Source of the DNA: Dasyornis broadbenti
Taxonomy: Eukaryota; Chordata; Aves; Passeriformes; Dasyornithidae
Direction: 5' to 3'
Length of the DNA stretch: 64,000 bases
NCBI GenBank assembly: GCA_013397935.1
Contig: VZRN01000753.1
Coordinates: 3,225,942 to 3,289,941 of the forward strand
This document shows, one piece after another, positions 62,501 through 64,000 of the stretch. Below the pieces are notes generated by a model that saw nothing but the letters and a program-made list of their open reading frames with translations, had not been told where the DNA came from and made no database searches. The first letter of the stretch is position 1, and each line of letters starts with the position of its first letter. Position numbers and translations under genes: made by a program.

Positions 62501-62610
62501 CATAGAATCAGAATCACAGACTGGGTACAGCAGGAAGAGACCACTGGAGGTCCTTTAGTCCAACCTTCCGGAAGAATTTCTTTAGCACCCACCCAACGAT
62601 CTGGTTAAAG
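62501..62610 (-). mobile_element. CR1 LINE 3' end fragment
   Basis: On the minus strand this is another CR1 end: catagaatcagaatcacag is the degenerate 8-bp tail, followed by gactgggtacagcaggaag, agaccactggaggtccttta and gtccaaccttccgg. The similarity fades beyond about 62610. The short minus-strand open frame here (62514-62822) overlaps the repeat and is not a gene. Confidence 0.85.
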
Positions 62611-63699
62611 CCTCTCCGGGTGCTGAGTGAGTTCCTGTGCTGGGCCATCTGCAAGACTGGTGGGATATGGGGGTCTCCCCAGTTTCTAAGGCAGGCAGGC
62701 AGCCTGGAAATCTCCCCTCCATCCTCAACATGTAAACATCTGCTGGAGGAAGACTTTTCTCCTAATAACACATCATTAAACATTGATTTAAAGACAATCA
62801 TCTTCTCTCTCTTCAGTTTCACAGCACCTTTAAAACAGCTGTTAGGCTGCAGCAGGGATGATCAGCTGAACAGGAAACACATTGTTAGCTCCCAGCATTA
62901 AAACGTAGAATGCATTAATTTATGAGCTCCTACTCCCTCTCCAAAAGTTTTATTATGTTCATATCACCTTGATGTGCTGGTAGGCCCCAGTGCCAAAGCC
63001 TCTTTCACACAGTACGTGCCATCCTAAATTACAGGCTGGGTGCCTCCTGGAACTGCCTTTGGAAAACTGGAGTAAACCAGTGAGCACTGAAGTTAATATT
63101 ATCTTACAGACTAACAACCAGCTAATGCTCAACATGTGAATCCCATTTACTTCTTCTCTCTATAACAAATGGCAAGTGTAGAACTGAACTGTTCCTGATT
63201 TTATGCTATTTATCTTTCTGATCCATTCCATGTTCGTTGTCATTGGTTTTCAGCTAGACTTATAGCCTCTGTGTGTATGAGTGTGTGACCTGCTCTACTT
63301 AGGAAAGTGCAAGGCACATCCCTGCTGCCGTGTTTGTTTGGTCACTGCATGACTTTTGTGTAGTTTTCTTGAGAGGGAAAATTCCAGGGGGTAAGTATAA
63401 GAAGTGCAGCATCTGAAACTCCAGAGGCATCCCTGGAAAACCAAAGTAGGACCAAGGGCCTGGGAATGAGCAGTGAGCTCAGTGTGCCTGTATCACCCAG
63501 GCAAGCATCTCCTGGAGTCCTGCATCCTCCAGCTGGGGCAGCCCTGGGTGCTGCTCTCAGCCTTCCCCGCGGTTCTCAGCTGCGCACCCACTTCCACACT
63601 GAGGTCCTGAAACAGGAGAGTATTTCAGGGGGAGAAAATAAAAGGAAAAAAAAAAGGGCCATTCCTTGTCCCTTCCCCCTCGGACAAGTGCCTCAACCG
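62611..63699. other. Non-coding stretch upstream of CpG island
   Basis: No gene recognised. Composition is mixed until about 63.45 kb, after which G and C rise toward the CpG island. A purine-rich A run lies at about 63632-63656. Confidence 0.5.
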
Positions 63700-63999
63700 G
63701 GAGGAAATTAAGAGGGCACGGGCCGTGTAACCAGGAGCATGAAGCCGTCCCCCGAGAGGAGCTCGGCCGGGCGGGAGCCGCCGGACGCGGGGGCTGGGCC
63801 TGGGGATGCCTTCTGCGGCAGGACGGGGGTGCGGGGCGGCCGGCGCCGCCGGTCTCCCGGTGCGGGCGGCCCTGCCCCCGGCCCTCCCCCATCTGCGGCA
63901 CCCTGGGACGGGGCTGACGTCAGGAGGAGACAGGGAAATCTCCCAAGAAAAGCCTGGAGCGGCGGCCGGGGCGCGCACAGCGCCCGCCGGGCCCGGCAC
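63700..63999. promoter_or_regulatory. CpG island, probable promoter or first exon, cut by window edge
   Basis: From about 63.7 kb to the end, G+C is very high and CpGs are dense (cggccgggcgggagccgccg, gcggggcggccggcgccgcc, ggccggggcgcgcacagcgc). GC-box cores GGGGCGG at 63833-63839 and GGGCGG at 63864-63869, and a full CRE at 63915-63922, are present. No TATA box is obvious in the dense part. This is the normal look of a vertebrate CpG-island promoter. Open frames on both strands here follow from the GC-rich composition and are not evidence of coding. Direction and identity of the gene cannot be told, since the island continues past the window. Confidence 0.85.
63915..63922. promoter_or_regulatory. 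Perfect cAMP response element (CRE)
   Basis: TGACGTCA is the full palindromic site bound by CREB/ATF proteins. It lies inside the CpG island, where such sites are often used close to transcription start sites. Binding is inferred from the motif only. Confidence 0.7.
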
Positions 64000-64000
64000 C

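Noticed and set aside
1..63999. CRISPR array, rRNA operon or bacterial gene cluster
   Set aside because: No regularly spaced repeats with unique spacers, no rRNA-like sequence and no dense coding on either strand.

Overview
ORGANISM. The window looks like nuclear DNA of a bird, or at least a sauropsid. The strongest evidence is the repeats: six or seven short pieces that look like 5'-truncated CR1 LINEs, several ending in the family's 3' tail of degenerate 8-bp ATTCTATG-like units. There are also very old, worn repeats of the kind scattered through sauropsid genomes, and no sign of recent SINEs. Coding density is far too low for a prokaryote or a virus: stops are frequent in all six frames, and the longest open frames (about 150 to 200 codons) show no recognisable protein domain. 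LAYOUT. This is a gene-poor stretch, either intergenic or a very long intron. I recognise no complete host gene, rRNA, tRNA or CRISPR array. From left to right it holds: a possible small exon with good splice sites near 2.0 kb; a G-rich 12-bp minisatellite at 3.56-3.81 kb; old repeats and AT-rich DNA to about 18 kb, with CR1 fragments at 12.8 and 14.4 kb; a CR1 fragment at 18.2-18.4 kb whose 3' tail has become a TAGGA/TACGA pentamer array; a 23-base poly(G) run and an ambiguous base at 23.5 kb; a CR1 fragment at 29.9 kb; two adjacent inverted repeats at 39.64-39.73 kb; a MIR-like fragment at 43.5 kb; a broken Ty3/Gypsy-type integrase relic at 48.9-49.3 kb; a small CpG-rich block at 54.3-54.5 kb; CR1 fragments at 55.1, 58.3 and 62.5 kb; a possible terminal exon at 57.44-57.68 kb; and a strong CpG island with a perfect CRE (TGACGTCA) running off the right edge from about 63.7 kb. 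HOW IT FITS TOGETHER. The right-edge CpG island is the clearest sign of a host gene. It is probably the promoter of a gene or non-coding transcript whose body lies outside the window, or runs leftward through it as unrecognised exons. The rest is consistent with a gene-desert flank: fossil transposons, simple repeats born from them, and possible regulatory DNA. I found no clear multi-gene system. The most unusual items are the Gypsy-type integrase relic, the CR1-born CpG-bearing pentamer array and the perfect 16-bp hairpin. Exon and enhancer calls rest on inspection alone and are given low confidence.
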